A stretch of 42,035 nucleotides of DNA from Bacillus sp. AFS098217 (GTDB taxonomy: Bacteria; Bacillota; Bacilli; Bacillales; Bacillaceae_G), in assembly GCF_002551815.1 (NCBI RefSeq), contig NZ_NVPR01000021.1, positions 1 to 42,035 of the forward strand, given 5' to 3'. The position numbers were made by a program, and so were the translations under genes. Numbering within the stretch: the first letter of the stretch is position 1; the number at the start of each line of letters is the position of its first letter. This document shows positions 24,213-33,569 of this stretch, piece by piece. Under the pieces are notes generated by a model, which saw nothing but the letters and a program-made list of their open reading frames with translations, was not told the DNA's origin and did not search any database.

Positions 24213-24611
24213 GTATAAATAATGTCCGCTAATGCTTATTGCGCGATTTGGTTCCATTGCTACACAACCCCCACATATTACTCTTCCTTAAAAACCGAGA
24301 TTTTATATTAATCTTTTTGTAAGCCCTCCCCAATCACCGAGCATGTTTATTTCTCCAAATCACTGTCCATAATAATAAACAAAGACAAACCCTTTATCCT
24401 AAAGATACGTGCTCTTTCTCAAGAGCATCAAACTCGGTGATTAGGTGAGAGTGGTATATTTAGGGTTTTTACCTAGCTTTATACTCGCTTCACGAGCCGT
24501 TAAGAGCTCATTCTATATTAATGACAAAAATGCTCCATCTCCTAGTATCTTGATTTATTTATTCCATTCACAAGGTACTATACATTATCCTTTTTGATGT
24601 CATATAATTTT
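24213..24611. other. 400-bp noncoding stretch with nested inverted repeats
   Basis: No ORF. AATCACCGAG (24332-24341) is repeated inverted at 24433-24442, enclosing about 90 nt with a further hairpin GCTCTTTCTCAAGAGC (24411-24426). Another short hairpin CTCG-CTTCA-CGAG lies at 24484-24496. Downstream of a mobilisation gene such folding DNA could be a single-strand origin or a structured RNA; neither is shown. Confidence 0.4.
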
Positions 24612-25934
24612 TTATCTTTCATTTTCTTTTTTACGCTGTTGCTGCTGTCTTTGTTGCTCTTGTCTGTCTATTTCCACTTCTTTTTCTTTTCCTAAGCTTC
24701 CATAAAGTAAATTTCGTTCTTTTGTCATTAATGACAACTTATAATGCAATTCAGGTTCATCAGTTATATCATAATTCTTTTTTAGATAGTTCATATCACG
24801 CTTGGCAACATCATACTGTTTAAATTCATGATAATACTCTTGTTTAAACGCCATTTTATTTTCAGCTTTTTTATACGCCACGATTAAAGGGTGACTCTTT
24901 TTATAAGTTTGGAAACAACCCTTCATTTTCTTTAATCTAAAAATTTCATTATCAATACCTAAAAGTTGCTTTTCAAAGCTATCAATTAACGCTTCCTTAT
25001 TTGCTTCAATTTCATCAAGCTCTGAAAGCGAAACATTTAGTGTATATAGCTTAGAGCTTAATTCATTTAAGTAATTAATGTTTTGTTTAGTAGCCCATCT
25101 TTGAAGTCCCTTATTATTTTTAAATTTCTCTTGTGATTTATCTATCCATTGTCTGTTCATTATGCTTGTTTTGATCGGTGAATAACCTTTGTTTTCTATT
25201 CTGTATTTGATAGAGGATTCAAGGTAATTAAAACCCATTGTTTTAGTCCGCATAAACTTCCCTGACTTCGGATTCTGAAACGAGAGATATTTTCCTTGTT
25301 TATGCTCATATCCTTCTTTTTGCATTAAGCCTAAAAATTCATCATACGAATTTGATTTTAATATGTTTTTATCAATTGTTTCCTCTAAATTTCCTTTGAA
25401 GGATTTCTTCTTTGATCTAGCTACATATTCGTTAAAAGCTAAATATTTTTTTCTTCCTTTTCTTCCTTCTTCGATTATCGACAAACCATACTTTTCAGAG
25501 ATTTTATCATTTTCTTCACGTAATCTTTCCAAAGAATTTACACGCTTTGTATCAAACATTTTTAAGTTATTAAAATCAATATCATTGAAAATAATATGAT
25601 TGTGTAAATTATCCGTTTCTGTGTGTGTAATTACTGTATATTGATGATTGCCCTTCAGATAATTATCAGCAAATTCTACTCCGTACTGATGAACTTGCTC
25701 TGGCGTTAAATTATCGTCACTATCAAACGATTGAATTATCATTCTTGCACTCATGTTTTTATTACTATTATTCTTTTCATTGTAGTCAAATAAAATACTT
25801 TTGAAATCTCTCTCTATTGCTTCAATAGAGCACTCATAAGATGTAACTAATTCCTCGTTTGTTTTATGGTCTTGCATACTGTAATTAATGACAGCTTTCA
25901 AGTCTTTGACTTTTTGTATTTTAACAATAGACAT
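24612..25934 (-). CDS. MobP-type relaxase
   Basis: 440 residues. The metal-binding motif HTETDNLHNHIIFND has His104, His111 and His113, as in MobA/VirD2-type relaxases, and a Tyr near the N terminus (INYSM, Tyr18) is the likely nicking residue. The second half is a Lys/Glu-rich helical region ending in a Gln-rich tail (RQEQQRQQQQRKKENE). The enzyme nicks oriT and leads the strand into the recipient. The accessory gene is 16 bp upstream and oriT-like repeats lie beyond it. Confidence 0.9.
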   Translation of the reverse strand: MSIVKIQKVKDLKAVINYSMQDHKTNEELVTSYECSIEAIERDFKSILFDYNEKNNSNKNMSARMIIQSFDSDDNLTPEQVHQYGVEFADNYLKGNHQYTVITHTETDNLHNHIIFNDIDFNNLKMFDTKRVNSLERLREENDKISEKYGLSIIEEGRKGRKKYLAFNEYVARSKKKSFKGNLEETIDKNILKSNSYDEFLGLMQKEGYEHKQGKYLSFQNPKSGKFMRTKTMGFNYLESSIKYRIENKGYSPIKTSIMNRQWIDKSQEKFKNNKGLQRWATKQNINYLNELSSKLYTLNVSLSELDEIEANKEALIDSFEKQLLGIDNEIFRLKKMKGCFQTYKKSHPLIVAYKKAENKMAFKQEYYHEFKQYDVAKRDMNYLKKNYDITDEPELHYKLSLMTKERNLLYGSLGKEKEVEIDRQEQQRQQQQRKKENER

Positions 25935-25950
25935 TGTAATCAGTCCTTAA

Positions 25951-26661
25951 TTAATAAATTTCATATTCATCTAATATATCTTTCAGTTCAAACCAATCAT
26001 CATCTGAAAAAACATTATCGAGTTTAGATAACTTAAATTTCAATTTCTGTGCAAAAATAAAAATGCTATCGGCCAATTTTATTAATTCGTTATCATCTAA
26101 CTTATATAGCGTATCTCCATATAAATATTGCCATACATATTCTGTTACTTCTATTTCTTGTTCAGGCGAGTTTTCTATACATTCTATAATATAAACAAAA
26201 TCTTCTTTTATCTTTTCATACAATTCTTCTAATACTAATTTTTTTGGTATCTTGATTTGATTTTCCGATAATGATTTTATTAATTTTTCCTTCTGTTTTT
26301 TACTCAAGCTATCGCTATTAAACTTGGTTTTTAAATCAAGTAATCGGTCATATTCTGTATTCATTATTTTTATGATTTTCTTCTGATTAACTCTAAGGAA
26401 ATCAATATCATTATCAGTGTAAATTCCGTCTGTATTGATCCTTCTAATTAAGCTATTTATATTCTTGCCAATATAATTTATTTCTTTAGTTAAATCTCTA
26501 TAAGCTTTCATATCCACTTCAAGTTTGAAATGCGATTTTGCACTATCAATAAGAAAAGCTGAAACATTTTTATATCCTAATTCAATTGCTTTATTTTTTA
26601 TATAATCTTTTTCCTCATGTTCTAAAGACATTTGCAAATATGTTGTTCTTCTATTAGCCAT
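25951..26661 (-). CDS. mobilisation accessory protein (MobC-like)
   Basis: 236 residues from MANRRTTYLQMSLEHEEKDY (ATG at 26661, AAAGGGGTG upstream). The start has a ribbon-helix-helix look, followed by NVSAFLIDSAKSHFKLEVDM and INYIGKNINSLIRRINTDGI; the last is the MobC signature (lnqigvNlNQlar type). The C-terminal half is an extra helical, acidic domain, making the protein longer than simple MobC. It should bind oriT and help the relaxase; same operon as the relaxase. Confidence 0.75.
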   Translation of the reverse strand: MANRRTTYLQMSLEHEEKDYIKNKAIELGYKNVSAFLIDSAKSHFKLEVDMKAYRDLTKEINYIGKNINSLIRRINTDGIYTDNDIDFLRVNQKKIIKIMNTEYDRLLDLKTKFNSDSLSKKQKEKLIKSLSENQIKIPKKLVLEELYEKIKEDFVYIIECIENSPEQEIEVTEYVWQYLYGDTLYKLDDNELIKLADSIFIFAQKLKFKLSKLDNVFSDDDWFELKDILDEYEIY

Positions 26662-26703
26662 AATAAACACCCCTTTTTTTAAAAAAAATCGAGCGAAGCG
26701 ACA

Positions 26704-26830
26704 ACAAATATATAAGTGATTTTGCAAAAAATCGCTTATATATATTTGTAAAGGTCGTAGGAATCTCCTACCAAGTCAAAAACGTAGTTTTTGGGGTTTG
26801 TCATGACAAACCCGTAGCTTGCCCCTTTGC
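26704..26830. other. candidate origin of transfer (oriT)
   Basis: Three inverted repeats in 110 bp: 26704-26723 / 26728-26749 (arms starting ACAAATATATAAG), CAAAAAC-GTA-GTTTTTG (26777-26793), and the perfect 20-bp palindrome GGGTTTGTCATGACAAACCC (26794-26813). GTAGCTTGCCCC follows. The site lies just upstream of the mobC-like and relaxase genes, the usual oriT place. The nick position cannot be read from the sequence. Confidence 0.6.
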
Positions 26831-26880
26831 TAAAACCCCAATAAATCTTTCTGAAAATTATAACATCTTAAACCAAAATA

Positions 26881-26889
26881 TGGTATAAT
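26881..26889 (+). promoter_or_regulatory. extended -10 of the DUF3801 gene
   Basis: TGGTATAAT, a near-consensus extended -10 element, 36 bp before the ATG at 26925. Confidence 0.5.
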
Positions 26890-26924
26890 TTAGTTGAATA
26901 ATTTATAAAGGGGTTGGTATCTGA

Positions 26925-27508
26925 ATGACGAATGTAGATGAACATACACAGGTTGCATTCGAAGTCGTAGCACAAACCTTTAAATTATCGGAGCAAGTTT
27001 TATTACGGATTTTAGAAGCATTGACAAAGTTACTTGAAAATAAAGAACAAGATTCAAAAGATTATATCCTTGATGGAAACACAAAAGATGGTAAACAAAA
27101 AATCAATGGGCTTATTAAAAAACATAGTAACACTGGTGGTGTTATTGCTTTAGATAAAAACTTAACTAAGGAACAATTAAAGGTTTATCAAAAGGAATTA
27201 AAAAAATTAGGTGTAGATTTTTCTGTTGTGAGAAATGAATGGTAAAGAGGACTATTCTTTCTTCTTCTCAGCAGCACAAGCAAGTGTAATTGAAAAAGCA
27301 TTAAAAAATATAGTTGAAAGAAAAAATTCAGAGTTAGAAAAATAAAAGTTAATAATAAAGAAGAAGTTGGCTTCGATAAAGATGAAAAATTACAGGAAAT
27401 CATAAAGCCCCATCTTAATAAAGATGTTGTGAATCAATTAAAAAAAGATATAAAAGCACATGGTGAAGAAGTAGGGGTTTGTGTAGTAACAGAACAAAAA
27501 CGGCAATA
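26925..27508 (+). pseudogene. DUF3801/PcfB-like conjugation gene, frameshifted
   Basis: The first frame (MTNVDEHTQVAFEVVAQTFK to VDFSVVRNEW) stops at 27245. Dropping one T near 27239 would continue it as EGKEDYSFFFSAAQASVIEK and ALKNIVERKNSELEK, the usual end of the PcfB/DUF3801 core. After that stop (27343) a further frame reads KVNNKEEVGFDKDEKLQEII and ends at 27508. PcfB-type proteins accompany conjugative coupling proteins. At least one frameshift makes the gene defective, unless two short overlapping products are used. Confidence 0.65.
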
Positions 27509-27656
27509 ACCTGTATTTTTGCTTCACTATACCTAACAATAAGGTGGTTTTCATAAAAATAAAGTAAAGATCTTGATGATTAAAAATTTAATACTTATTA
27601 AAACTATCAAAAACGGTTGGATTTGAGTCAATATTTTGGACACAAAAAAATTAAGT

Positions 27657-28541
27657 CTATGCTACTTCTTTAGCTAGATCTTCTATTGCTTGGGGAGTTT
27701 TATAACCAATGCTACTATGAATTCTCTTGCGGTTATACCATCCCTCAATGTATTGAAATAGTGCTACGTTTGCTTGTTCAAATGTGACATATTTTGTACG
27801 ATATACTTCTTCTTTCTTTAAAGTGGCATGAAACGACTCTATACAAGCATTATTATATGGACATCCTTTTTTGCTGAAAGAGGGTTTGATTTTATAATTC
27901 GCGAGTATCGTTTGGAATTCTTGACTTGTATATTGTGTGCCTAAGTCAGTATGTAGAATGAGATCTTCTGGTGGTTTCTGTGTATAGTAAGCGTTTTCTA
28001 ACGCTTTTACTACAAGATTCGTTGTCATATTTCGTGAAAATGAATATCCAACAATTTTTTTGGAATACAAATCCATCACAGATGCAAGGTAACACCAGCC
28101 GTCTTTTTGCGTGTGAATGTAGGTAATATCTGCTACCCATTTTTCGTTTATTGTCGTTGTAGAAAAGTCCTGTTCTAATAGATTTGTCCGTTCTTCTACA
28201 GTTGATTTTGATGAATGTGGTTTATATTTTTTCAAGATAATGGAACGGATATTTTCTTTTTTCATGAGCCGTTGCACACGCTTTATGCTTACTTTTAATC
28301 CTTGCTCCAACAGTGTTTGATGAATCTTTGGCGCACCATAACGTTCTTCGCTATCTTAATGGATTTGTTTGATTTTTTGAGTTAATTCTTTATTTTCACG
28401 ACTACGCTTTGACTCTGTTTTGTGCTGAGATTGGTAATAAGAACTTCTCGCTATTCCAAGAGCTTGGCACATGATATGAACAGAGTACGTTTCTTTTTGA
28501 CAATCGATAAATTGGTGTAATTCTGTATCTTTTATTTTCTC
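27657..28541 (-). pseudogene. IS3-family transposase OrfB, nonsense mutated
   Basis: Reading in the orfB frame: EKIKDTELHQFIDCQKETYS, ALGIARSSYYQSQHKTESKR, then KQIH-stop (TAA at 28356-28358) where related proteins continue, then DSEERYGAPKIHQTLLEQG. The rve core is intact: WVADITYIHTQKDGWCYLAS (Asp), LHTDLGTQYTS (Asp), NACIESFHATLKKE (Glu). The stop cuts the protein before the catalytic core; a start near 28310 would give a 217-residue core without the N-terminal part. Probably inactive. Confidence 0.8.
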
Positions 28542-28798
28542 GCGAATATGGCCATAGCCTTTTTTAAAATTTCATTCTCTTCTTTTAGACGAAGCATTTC
28601 TTTTTTCATTCGTTTTAGATCTTCTAGTGTTAGTTCATCTTCATCAACTGATGTGATAGGAGAATATATTTTAATCCATTTATAAACGGTTACTTCTGAT
28701 ACGCCATACTCGCTACTTAATTGTTTGACAGGTTGTCCCGAACAATATAATTCAACAACCATTTTTTTAAACTCTTCATTAAATTTCTTGTTTGTCAT
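28532..28798 (-). CDS. IS3-family transposase OrfA
   Basis: 88 residues: helix-turn-helix (FKKMVVELYCSGQPVKQLSS, YGVSEVTVYKWIKIY) and a leucine-zipper-like end (MKKEMLRLKEENEILKKAM). A slippery A-AAA-AAG lies at 28565-28559 in the right register for -1 frameshifting into orfB, the usual way to make OrfAB in this family. OrfA itself is intact. Confidence 0.85.
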   Translation of the reverse strand: MTNKKFNEEFKKMVVELYCSGQPVKQLSSEYGVSEVTVYKWIKIYSPITSVDEDELTLEDLKRMKKEMLRLKEENEILKKAMAIFARK

Positions 28799-28852
28799 AC
28801 GGACACTTCCTCCTTGAAACCCATTGTAAGGACTTAACTAAGTTGTGTCCAT

Positions 28853-29650
28853 ATGACTATACTAACTCCATACGCTATCCGAATTTATGAGTTATTAAAA
28901 CAATATGAACATATAAAAGAGCGGACAATTAGCCTTGAGAATCTAAGATATTATGCAATTGATGTATATCCTAATTATGCGAATTTTAAACAGCGTGTAT
29001 TGAAACCTTCCCAAAAAGAATTAAATCAAAAAACTGATATATCTTTTGAATTTGAAGAAATTAAGTTAGGTAGGAAGGTACAAAAAATTAGATTTATCAT
29101 ACGTAGTCAAAAAAGAAAGGACACGGATTTAGCTCATTTTGAAAAAAAATTAGATGAATTTCAGCAGCCAAATACATTTGAACAGAAAATTAAACGTTTT
29201 GAAGAGCGATGTAAAGGGAAAGTATATCCTACAGTATTAGAAAAATGGAAAAAACATGAGGAATTGGTTTTAGAAATTATTGATGATATCCGCTTCCGTG
29301 TAGATATAGATTCGCCAATGGGTTATGTAGAATATATGCTTAATTCCCGATTAAAAGAACTATCCGAAACCGCAATGCTAAAACAAGATATTCAAGGAAG
29401 TTTTTCTTTGGAAATGGATAATATTATAGATGCAGTAATAGCCAAATACTCAAAATCTACAGGTGCTGTAGCCACATTCTTAGTAAAAGATACTGCTATT
29501 AATGAATTAATAAAAATTTGTACATTAGAGGAAGCGGAAGAGTGTTGGAAGAAAAACGAAGAATTTGTTATGGATAGTATTTATGAATACATAAAAAAGA
29601 ATAGAAAAAAAGAAGTCCCAGATAATCTTTTGGGGCTTATTTGTTATTAA
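28853..29650 (+). pseudogene. Rep_3-family replication initiator, N-terminal part lost
   Basis: The frame opens at the IS3 end. LTPYAIRIYELLKQYEHIKE, then YPNYANFKQRVLKPSQKELN and DISFEFEEIKLGRKVQKIRF are the second winged-helix domain of RepB/RepE-type (Rep_3) initiators. The first winged helix, which should precede it, is missing and not found across the IS. The ATG at 28853 comes from the junction and has no ribosome site. The remainder is helical, ending PDNLLGLICY. It marks a second, disabled replicon. Confidence 0.75.
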
Positions 29651-29801
29651 TAAATCAACGACTGCTATGCTTAAATATAGAAGTTGTTGGTTGTGATGGC
29701 ATTTAGCAAAAATTATCAAAAAAAACATAGTAGTTATGAGTATAATTCAAATTAGGTTAAGTTGATTAATGAAATTAAATAAATGAATAGGCGGTATAAT
29801 A

Positions 29802-30257
29802 ATGAAGACTAGTAAAGTGACAGAATGGATATTAGGTGGACGGAATCCGGGTAATTATATTTTATATAATGATATTAATGTGAAATATACAAATGAAGTT
29901 TCAAAAAACTTGTATTCTTTAGAAAATCACGAAGGATATGGTACATCATACTGTTTTTTGGATAAACATCTATATGTAGGTGAAAGGGTTAAATTTTCAG
30001 GGATGATAATGACAAAGTCAGTTAAAGAATATGCTGGTTTATGGATTAGGGCTGAGCAACAGGGAAAAGATCTCTGGGAGGTTTATCATATACATTCTAA
30101 TTCCTTAAGTCTGGAAAATTCGTGGAAAGAATATTTTGTGATTTTAGATGTACCTAAAAATATAGAAACATTATCAGTAGGAGTGTCTTTAAAAGGTACT
30201 GGTCATATATGGTTTAGTTCAATGAGTGTTGAAATAGTAGATAAAAAGAACAATTAA
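29802..30257 (+). CDS. stand-alone ligand-binding-like domain of AraC-type regulators
   Basis: 151 residues, no signal peptide. The pattern GGRNPGNYILYNDIN, YGTSYCFLDKHLYVGERVKF, SGMIMTKSVKEYAGLWIRAE, then WKEYFVILDVPKN and GTGHIWFSSMSVEIVDK resembles a beta-rich module found C-terminal to HTH domains in some Bacillus regulators, with its AGLWxR and WxxYxVVLDVP motifs. No DNA-binding domain is attached. It may be a partner or decoy, or a truncated regulator. AGGCGG precedes the ATG. Function unproven. Confidence 0.55.
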   Translation: MKTSKVTEWILGGRNPGNYILYNDINVKYTNEVSKNLYSLENHEGYGTSYCFLDKHLYVGERVKFSGMIMTKSVKEYAGLWIRAEQQGKDLWEVYHIHSNSLSLENSWKEYFVILDVPKNIETLSVGVSLKGTGHIWFSSMSVEIVDKKNN

Positions 30258-30362
30258 TGTAGATTTAAAATAAAGTGGAATCAAAAATTCACTCTAAAAT
30301 GTTTCTTACAAACTTTTGAGAATTCCCCTGTTAGTCCCTACATTGATATAGTAAAAGAAGAG

Positions 30363-30373
30363 GGGTGAGGACA
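30363..30373. repeat. left 11-bp target duplication of IS231
   Basis: GGGTGAGGACA, repeated exactly at 32018-32028 on the other side of the element. Confidence 0.85.
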
Positions 30374-32017
30374 CATTGCTATCAAGCTAAGAAAACAAAA
30401 TACCCCCTAAAATAAAAAAATGCGCTATGCTTTCTGTAGAATCATAGGAAAGGATGGCGTTTTTTATGTCTATTTCTGTATCCGATGAATTACAGCTATT
30501 CGCTCAAGAGATTCAAAGCTTTTTATCCCCCAATACCTTACGAGATCTCGCTAAAGATGTTGGTTTTGTGCAACGAACCAGTAAGTACCAAGCAAAAGAT
30601 TTAGTCGCTTTATGTGTATGGATGAGCCAAAATGTGGCTACGACTTCTTTAACTCAGTTATCTAGCCGTTTAGAATCATCAACAGAAGTGCTCATCAGTC
30701 CTGAGGGACTGAATCAACGGTTTAATCAAGCAGCTGTTCAATTTTTACAACACATATTAGCCGAACTTCTAAACAAAAAATTGGTTTCATCTATGCCAAT
30801 TTCTTCTACATATACTTCCATTTTCAAGCGTATTCGTATTTTAGATTCAACTGCATTTCAACTTCCTGATCCCTTTTCATCCGTTTATCCAGGTGCTGGG
30901 GGATGTAGTCATACAGCGGGATTAAAGATTCAGCTTGAATATGATTTACTAAGTGGACAGTTCCTTCATATTCATACAGGTCCAGGAAAACAACATGATC
31001 GAACCTATGGTTCTCTGTGTGTTCCAACTGTAACGGCGAATGATTTATGTATTCGGGATTTAGGCTATTTTCATCTGAAAGATCTTCAACATATACAAGA
31101 TAAAAAGGCTTACTATATCTCTCGTATTAAATCAAATACACGTATTTATCAAAAAAATCCTAATCCTGATTATTATCAAAACGGAAAACTAAAGAAGAAA
31201 ACAGAATATAAACAGATAGATATGGAGGCGTTAATGAATTCTCTTCAACCAGGGCAAACATACGAAATATCTGATGCTTATGTAGGAATGATTGATAAAG
31301 TGCCAGCTCGTGTAATTGTTCATCGACTTACAGAAGAACAGCAACAAAAACGATTACAAGATCAAGCTGTAAGAGAAAAAAAGAAGGGAACGAAGTATTC
31401 AGCTCGTAGTAAACGACTTAGCGGTATCAATGTATATATGACAAATACTCCTATAGATATTGTCCCAATGGGACAAGTACATGATTGGTATTCTTTACGT
31501 TGGCAAATCGAGCTTTTATTTAAAACGTGGAAATCATTCTTTCGTATTCATCATTGTAAAAAGATAAAACGAGAACGATTGGAATGCCATTTGTATGGGC
31601 AATTGATTGCCATTCTACTCTGTTCTTCTACAAATGCGCCAATTGCTCCTCATGAAGAAAAAACGAGAGCTTAGTGAGTATAAAGCCATATATATGATTA
31701 AAGATTACTTTCTTCTTCTTTTCCAAGCTATACAGAAAGACACCCAAGAGCTATCAAAGATTCTAATTCGCTTGTTCAACCTCCTACAGCAAAACGGGCG
31801 AAAATCTCATAGGTATGAGAAAAAAACAGTCTTTGATATATTAGGTGTCGTTTACAATTGTACCATGTCTGATAATCTAGTGGCATAATTCAAAAAACTG
31901 AATCCGTTAGGATTTATTTGGCATGCAAAAATTTCAAGTTCTTACATGTCATCTTTAGAAAAAAAGAAACAACTTCCACTATAACTGCCATTGTGTGAGC
32001 TTAGCTTGATAGCAATG
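30374..32017 (+). mobile_element. IS231-type insertion sequence, complete but with mutated transposase
   Basis: 1644 bp bounded by CATTGCTATCAAGCTAAG and its exact inverse CTTAGCTTGATAGCAATG, with 11-bp flanking direct repeats. The clean duplication shows direct transposition into this place. The site begins GGG as expected for IS231 targets. It shares most of its sequence with the element at 13035-15842, whose intact transposase might act on it. Confidence 0.92.
30466..31888 (+). pseudogene. IS231-type transposase with an 8-nt deletion
   Basis: Nearly identical to the intact copy at 14283 up to the Glu motif (YSLRWQIELLFKTWKSFF). At 31630/31631 eight bases present in the other copy (TCATGTTT) are missing, so the main frame ends at 31674; the proper C terminus ([20 protein letters not shown] to MSDNLVA) continues in another frame to 31888. 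Loss of about 80 C-terminal residues probably inactivates it, although all DDE residues remain before the break. Confidence 0.9.
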
Positions 32018-32028
32018 GGGTGAGGACA
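32018..32028. repeat. right 11-bp target duplication of IS231
   Basis: GGGTGAGGACA, identical to 30363-30373. Confidence 0.85.
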
Positions 32029-32560
32029 CATGCGTGAAATTCCTTGGCCAGATTCAGATTCTTTTCTAGGACTTATAGGTAGTTAACAAATAGATGATTA
32101 TTTACATTTAACAGTTTGAACCGTCCTTACGGACTGTTTGAAGTGGGAGATTCCTGCTAAGATAACCGATGTATCCACCGGTTATCTTAGCAGGCTCTGC
32201 CCGTAGTCCCTACGGTGAAAACATAAGTATCTTGTACGTTGACTCACCACGCTTCCTACTTTAGCTTGGTTTTCGCAACTTCAGCAAACGTGGGGCGAAA
32301 TCCACTTGAAGTAACAATGACTAAGTAAGAAAAAGAAAGGCAGATAAGGAATATGAAAAAGTGAGCATTTATTCAAGCAGTTTAAGTATCCCAACGGGGG
32401 GAATCCTCTTTTTTATATAAAATTTGCAATTTCATATACGTTTTTCAATTAATTGAATTTGAACAATATCACTGTAGATGATAATAAGTACCTTCATTTC
32501 CTTCTTAAAAGAATATCAGGCTTCGACTTTTCTGGATTGTATACTTGTGTCCCACAAAAA
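32029..32560. other. structured noncoding stretch, possible end/guide-RNA region of an IS605-type element
   Basis: No convincing gene. A chain of hairpins: GTCC-TTAC-GGAC (32123-32134), a perfect 16-bp stem 32153-32168 / 32179-32194, and CCGTAG-TCC-CTACGG (32201-32215), with GAAGTGGGAGATTCC before the long stem. Such closely spaced stems near the 3' end of tnpB genes serve as element ends and guide RNA, but no tnpB is present here, so this would be a remnant. Confidence 0.3.
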
Positions 32561-32561
32561 A

Positions 32562-32590
32562 AGCTTTCCAGTTATGTAACTTGGAAAGCT
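32562..32590 (-). terminator. terminator of the ABC permease gene
   Basis: AGCTTTCCA / TGGAAAGCT stem followed on the minus strand by a T8 run (32554-32561), 30 bp past the stop. Confidence 0.85.
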
Positions 32591-32620
32591 CTTTATAAGC
32601 AGTATTTCTATATAATTATT

Positions 32621-33568
32621 TTATGTTATAATATCTCTTTTTATAAATGTAGTAAATGATATTAGTAAGAAAGCAAATAGATATAGAAGTACTATGGTTA
32701 TAGAAAATGATAAACTCATCCCTTTTATCAGTATGTCACCGGTGTAGTACATATTGAGGTCTGTATTAGAAAATATAATATATTTTGTCCAATCATATTT
32801 TTGTGCAAGTATACGCATTGTAGTTCCAGCCGTAAAATAGATACAAAGTGACATTACTAAAGATAGTGTATTTTTTTGAAAAAGGGTTGATCTCATAAAT
32901 GCTATAGATGATATAGCAATAATATCTATAGCAGCGAACAAAAAATATCTAGATATATATAATACCACTCCTTCTTCAAATACCTGTCCATTATGGTAAA
33001 CGAGATACGTATTTAGTTCTGAATTCCCAAATAATAAATATCCTACACCAATAGAAAGCAACACTAACATTATAATTAGAATAAAGCACAAGGATACTAT
33101 CAACATATACCTAGATAACAAAAATGAAAATCTAGAAATAGGTCTTACCATGATTAAGTTAATAGTCCCTCGATTAAATTCAGAAGAAACACTAGTTGCT
33201 GCTAAAGCTATAATAAATAAGCTTATAAAAGATAAAAAAGGCTTATTAGAAAGTATAAATGTCCACAAACTATTAGTGTTTTCTGGTGGTATATTATGTT
33301 GTATTCTATATTCGTTAAGGGCTATTGTTTTTTTGTTATATTCGTATGCAAGAAAATTTCCAGGCATTTCTTGAGACTCTTTTATTAACTTACTGTTTTG
33401 CATTTGAAGTTCTTGTTTCCAATTGGACTCATACGATTTTCCGTGCTCTGAATGCATTTTTATAAATATACCATGTCCAACTATAAATATTACTAAAAAA
33501 CCTAACATAAGATATATACCATAATGAGAAAATATCTTCTTATATTCATTTTGAATAAGTCTAAGCAT
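32621..33568 (-). CDS. ABC-2 type transporter permease
   Basis: 315 residues from MLRLIQNEYKKIFSHYGIYL (ATG at 33568; AAAGGA upstream). The first transmembrane helix is YLMLGFLVIFIVGHGIFI. A long extracellular loop follows, then five more helices, including SLFIIALAATSVSSEF and the intracellular EFNRGTINLIMVRPISR motif typical of ABC-2 permeases. The C-terminal helix ends at LLISFTTFIKRD. It pairs with the ATPase whose truncated gene precedes it by 1 nt, so the exporter is probably broken unless another ATPase substitutes. Confidence 0.85.
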   Translation of the reverse strand: MLRLIQNEYKKIFSHYGIYLMLGFLVIFIVGHGIFIKMHSEHGKSYESNWKQELQMQNSKLIKESQEMPGNFLAYEYNKKTIALNEYRIQHNIPPENTNSLWTFILSNKPFLSFISLFIIALAATSVSSEFNRGTINLIMVRPISRFSFLLSRYMLIVSLCFILIIMLVLLSIGVGYLLFGNSELNTYLVYHNGQVFEEGVVLYISRYFLFAAIDIIAISSIAFMRSTLFQKNTLSLVMSLCIYFTAGTTMRILAQKYDWTKYIIFSNTDLNMYYTGDILIKGMSLSFSITIVLLYLFAFLLISFTTFIKRDIIT

Positions 33569-33569
33569 A

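Larger units (their letters stand above)
27637..28851 (-). mobile_element. IS3-family (IS150-like) insertion sequence
   Basis: 1215 bp, ends TGGACACAAAAAAATTAAGTC (27637) and, inverted, GACTTAACTAAGTTGTGTCCA (to 28851). Two overlapping ORFs on the minus strand give the orfA/orfB pattern. The 3-bp flanks differ (TTT / TAT), so a target duplication is not visible. The right end cuts into a Rep_3 initiator gene. Confidence 0.85.

Noticed and set aside
32453-32659. Plus-strand 68-codon ORF
   Set aside because: Contains a terminator hairpin and overlaps the permease 3' end; no ribosome site.
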